Assembly: GCF_037975245.1 (NCBI RefSeq)
Contig: NC_092567.1
Span: forward strand, 22,777,376 to 22,837,375
Direction: 5' to 3'
Origin: Apostichopus japonicus
Taxonomy: Eukaryota > Echinodermata > Holothuroidea > Aspidochirotida > Stichopodidae
DNA: 60,000 bases
The notes beneath the pieces were generated by a model, which worked only from the letters and a program-made list of their open reading frames with translations, did no database searches and was not told where the DNA came from. The translations under genes were made by a program, and so were the position numbers. Shown piece by piece: positions 56,349-60,000 of this stretch. Position 1 is the stretch's first letter; the number at the start of each line of letters is the position of its first letter.

Positions 56349-58035
56349 TTGCTTTTTTTACTACTTTGTTTTGACCTTCGATTGCAAATGGTGCCAAATT
56401 TACCGTAGATGTAAAAAAAAAGTAAAAATGATGAGCAACTTTTAAAACAGGTAAATCTCAGCACACATTTTTAACTGGTTATAAAGGATGAACACATTAA
56501 TGATTAGAAAGCATGTATTTTGCATGGAGCATGGTTTCTACAGGTGTGAATATCATGAATATTCATCAGTGAACATTATCAGTTATCTCTGAAATAGCTT
56601 TATACATGTACATGGATAATACAATGTAAGCATCTGTATACTTACATTGCATTATCTTATTACATGTATAAAGCTATTTCATGTATAAAGCATTTCATGT
56701 ATCAAGCTATTTCCTGTATCAAGCTATTATCCAAGTACATGTATAAAGCTAATTAAACCGTATTATTTCAAAAATTTATGTTCAATGATTATTATGCTTG
56801 ATATGCTCCCAAAAAACGACATGGTTGAGTGTATGAATGCAATGTGATGAACCTTATTATGCCAAGGATGATAAAACATGGAACATTTGGTTCTTGTCTT
56901 GTGTTGAAAAAGCCATTTCTTGCAATTTTATGAAAAAAGATGACATTGAAGACGACATGAAGTTGAAGACGTCATGAAAATGTGCTTATTATGTACTGAC
57001 ATCGCCATACAAGTACGTACCAAATTTTACGTTAAGCCACACCCATTTGATTAATATTCATAGAATGGGATCCAAAAACAAGTAAGACAAAACGTGTTTG
57101 TTGACTTCGTTGTTGTTGTTGACTTCGTTGTTGACTTCGTTGACTTCAACTCATGTTTGTTGAGACATCGTGTTTACAAGCTGTTTTTGATGATATCCCC
57201 ATTAAGCCCCAACTAATCATGAATACTAATGAGGTAAAACCTGTTGTTGCACAGTATATGTACTTAATATGTAGTTAAATCACCATACCAAGTATGAACT
57301 AAGTGGACACACCGTTGCAAAGGTATTGACATTTTAGGAATTTTATGGTGAGCCCCCCCCATTCATTAATATTCATGAGATGAGAACCAATAACCAAAGG
57401 GCACATCTACTCTTCATGAGACACTCGTCTACCAAATTATCACATTGATTCAACTTCGTAGTTTTTGAGATATTGTGTTTTGCAAGCCGTTTTTTCGGAT
57501 GATTTCCCATTAAGAACACTCAAGAACATGTACTTCGTGTTTACAAGCTAGTAGTCACATGAAGTTTATTTCAAAGGTTACAGAGCCCTCTGCATGGTAA
57601 CCAATATAACAAGACTTTTGTCAATATTATACAAAATATGGGATCCCGAATATGCAGGGTCTATGTAGGTACTAAACATAAACTTAAAAATATAATAATA
57701 ATTAGAAGAAATTACATACTAAAAATGAGAAATTACATACACAACATTAAATTATTAAATATTACAGGAGCGATGGGTACCCACGGTAGATGTATATATC
57801 TCTTTGTGCAAATTCCAATTATGAAACGTAATACCGTCTATGCTTGCACGGAAATATTTACTATGAGGAATCTAAAACAGTACTTTCTGACATTTATAAA
57901 ATAAAAAATATTCACTTTAGTAAAAAGGTAAAAAGAAAACTTATGCTTACACGATAAATCAGTGCCCAATTGACTGAAATTTCATTAAAAAATACAACCC
58001 TTTAATTTGTGGGGTTATGGCGGTGAAAACTTGCA
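55341..58035. other. Intergenic sequence 3' of NHLRC3
   Basis: Contains the probable NHLRC3 3' untranslated region (ATTAAA at about 55676 is a possible poly(A) signal), a poly(T) tract at 56315-56344, CATGTATAAAGCTATTTC direct repeats at about 56590-56750, GTTGACTTCGTT repeats at 57098-57150, and pieces resembling the antisense of the 9.3-kb satellite unit (CATCGTGTTTACAAG at about 57167). No gene recognised. Confidence 0.5.
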
Positions 58036-58220
58036 TTACAGTTTAGCATGATAAACTGGAATGTTTAAATATTGTGCAAGGAGATTGTTATAAGGGCTAT
58101 AAAACTCTTCTAAAAGCTGCTTGGTTTCCGGAAGCATCTTCCCGATTTTGTACGCTTTGGGATTGGTGTTTTTCATTTCACCATTGCATAACTGTTGGAG
58201 CTTTTCCTTACTAAGGGAAT
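58036..58220 (-). CDS. Probable terminal exon of a sulfotransferase-like gene (partial)
   Basis: After a good acceptor (CTTGTTACAG) a 61-codon frame runs to TAA, with two bases completing a split codon. It encodes SLSKEKLQQLCNGEM, KMLPETKQLLEEFYSPYNNL and LAQYLN. The pattern L..FY.PYN..LA..L is the usual C-terminal helix of Golgi-type carbohydrate sulfotransferases, where FY-PYN closes the fold. The catalytic 5'-PSB and 3'-PB motifs would lie in upstream exons, which I did not find up to 60000; they may lie beyond the window. It could also be a pseudogene fragment. The open frame continuing upstream of 58220 is intronic and SINE sequence. Confidence 0.45.
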
Positions 58221-58489
58221 CTGTAACAAGGTTAAGAACATAATGCAGGTTAACGAGCAAGCAGCATTCCATGCAGGTAATTAGTAAAGCAGGCTGATTG
58301 AACGAAAGTTTACAATGACAAAATATCTCAAGTACTGTTATCATTGCCGGTGATTTTGAAAAAGAATTAAGATCGATTTTGCTTCCAAGTTCAGAAGATG
58401 GGCTTAACAGAACAAAAAGCCACCGAGATGAAAGTAGTTTGCAAATCCAACAAGTAAATATTTCATATATATGTACATATACATAAATA

Positions 58490-58652
58490 TATACAGTATA
58501 TATATATATATATATATCTATATAATTGAAATCGTAATGAGTTGGAAAATCCAGAACAGTGAAAAAACTTCCAGCCTCCACCGTGGTTCGAACCCAGGCT
58601 TTGCGCTTTATGTGCGGACACCCTAACCACTGGGCTATGGAAGCTGATTGTA
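58490..58652 (-). mobile_element. tRNA-headed SINE, family A, copy 2
   Basis: Minus-strand head with A box ATAGCCCAGTGGTTAGGG and B box CTGGGTTCGAACCACGG, then TTTTTTCACTGTTCTGG, ATTTTCCAACTCA and a TA-rich tail at 58490-58520. It matches 16399-16566. Confidence 0.8.
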
Positions 58653-58830
58653 TGTCCAGAGGTTCGAAACCCGTTAAGGAAGGTCGTAATTCCACTGTAG
58701 GCGTTTGTCACCTGTATCGAACAATACTAGTTCTATTTTGGTGACATATTTGCCATACTCTAGACATCAAACATGATGCTAACCAACTCGAAATCATTTG
58801 TAATTCCTCAAGCCGGATCTCTTAAGCTGG

Positions 58831-58884
<54 letters not shown>
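58831..58884. repeat. (TA)n microsatellite
   Basis: TA repeat with one interruption, not attached to a recognised SINE. Confidence 0.9.
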
Positions 58885-58888
<4 letters not shown>

Positions 58889-60000
58889 TATGATATTTAC
58901 AGCCATGGAGAGTAGCTAACAACCAGAATGTACTCAGTTGATTGGATATTCCAGTGGCAGACAGTGTCACACATATATGGATATATTCCACACTGTTAGT
59001 TGAAAACCTCATATCAATATCTTGTCTGTAAACTCAAGATATTGTTGATTGAATTGTTAATTATTTTTGACTGGATAAACACTTGATTCTTCCCTGGAGT
59101 AGATCACAGTTGGTGTGACATGTGATGTCATCCTGGTGATGTCATGTGTTCTCCGAAAGTTTTTTTTCTTTTTAACATCTCCTTGTTGATTTATCCTTGA
59201 AACCCTGAATTGCTGTGATGACATCGTCCACTCAGTTCTTGCCAGATGCATTCACAAAATTAGAATAATTTATATCTTTGCCCTACAAACACTACGAGCA
59301 TGTGGGTTTTGAACCACAGTTGCAGAATATTTCTGGCATCTTCAACCACTGGAATATCTGTTTAACTGACGGTGAAGCTACAAAGAAAATATTTCCTTGA
59401 AACTTAAACATCTCACTCCCTGATCAAATTCTAGTAAAACTACTTAAATTCATGCCAAAGAACCAAGCAACAACAACACAATGTAATTACAGCAACTTGA
59501 TGGCATGAAGGTAGTGACATTTGTCAAACATTCAGGGTAATGGCCAATGGTAGCCTCTTCCCCCCCCCAATCTCCTTCTTCCTGCCCCCCTATATTCTTT
59601 AAAGGAATAGTTCAAAGAAGGATTGAGGTAACTTTTCCTTTTTGATTAGTAAAACTGTAAACATTAAGTGAAATTTGATTAAAATACTGCTCTTTCCAGA
59701 AATTGTACCAAACGGGAACTTGAAACAAGCAGGTGTAATTTTATAGACATTTTTTGACAATTTCTCTCCGACCCCCTCCACTTATTGTCTTGTGCGAGGT
59801 TGAAAACAATATGCAGTAACACTTGAGTGCGCATGAACCTTTTCAAGTCATCGACTAGGTCGAAACCTGGATTTGAATTTTGAAGAAAAACTGAGCTTTT
59901 CTCTTGTAATGACATGTGTTTGCTTTCAATGCACTGTTAGTACAAAAAGTTTCCAATGAACATATCTCAAAATGTGCATAAAGAAACTGAAATACAAATT
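58885..60000. other. Non-coding or intronic, no supported exon
   Basis: Upstream of the sulfotransferase-like exon on the minus strand. A frame at 59679-59915 has DLVDDLKRFMRT, which looks protein-like, but I see no good splice pair around it. Confidence 0.4.

Noticed and set aside
58221-58695. Upstream extension of the sulfotransferase-like frame to 219 codons
   Set aside because: It includes SINE family A and a TA repeat; the splice acceptor at 58221 marks the true exon start.
59679-59915. Frame with DLVDDLKRFMRT as another exon of the sulfotransferase-like gene
   Set aside because: It looks protein-like, but no convincing acceptor-donor pair or family motif is visible. A profile search would decide.

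Overview
The window is animal (metazoan) nuclear DNA, not bacterial. It is AT-rich, full of introns, microsatellites and short mobile elements, and has only two clearly recognisable genes. The gene content (an NHLRC3 orthologue and a multi-exon PTGR3/ZADH2 orthologue) together with the abundance of tRNA-headed SINEs, CAGGGG-ended MITEs and poly(G) tracts suggests an invertebrate deuterostome. My best guess is an echinoderm such as a sea cucumber, but that is inference and not proven by the sequence.

Layout. 1-28.7 kb: no protein-coding gene that I can support. This part is a mosaic of U2-snRNA-headed SINEs (2.2, 24.9 and 25.2 kb), terminal-inverted-repeat elements (3.9-5.6, 10.5, 15.2, 20.5, 23.8 and 24.3 kb), SINEs (13.6 and 16.4 kb), an AGGTCA-bearing tandem repeat (9.3 kb), a ~50-bp minisatellite (10.8 kb) and long microsatellites. 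28.8-39.6 kb, minus strand: a complete 11-exon PTGR3/ZADH2 gene (358 residues), including a 29-nt micro-exon that encodes the Rossmann glycine loop and a C-terminal SKL peroxisome signal. 39.6-40.15 kb: a short interval between divergent start codons, probably a shared promoter, with a 44-bp tandem duplication. 40.15-55.3 kb, plus strand: a complete 5-exon NHLRC3 gene (326 residues). Its ~10-kb first intron holds a broken Tigger-like transposase, a cluster of minus-strand tRNA-like sequences with an 11-unit, 165-bp tandem array, and a 1.25-kb hAT-like element with another MITE nested in it. 55.4-60 kb: mostly non-coding, with one probable terminal exon of a sulfotransferase-like gene on the minus strand at 58.0-58.2 kb whose remaining exons I could not find here.

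How the parts relate. PTGR3 is a soluble NADPH-dependent reductase predicted to sit in peroxisomes. NHLRC3 is a secreted or lysosomal NHL beta-propeller protein. They lie head to head with 576 bp between start codons, so co-transcription from one bidirectional promoter is plausible, although no shared pathway is evident.

The most unusual material is non-coding: (i) a SINE family whose head is the 5' part of U2 snRNA, (ii) a tandem array in which every unit carries a complete Pol III promoter and terminator layout, (iii) a hairpin-containing module present in mobile elements with three different terminal repeats, and (iv) a satellite with ordered AGGTCA half-sites.
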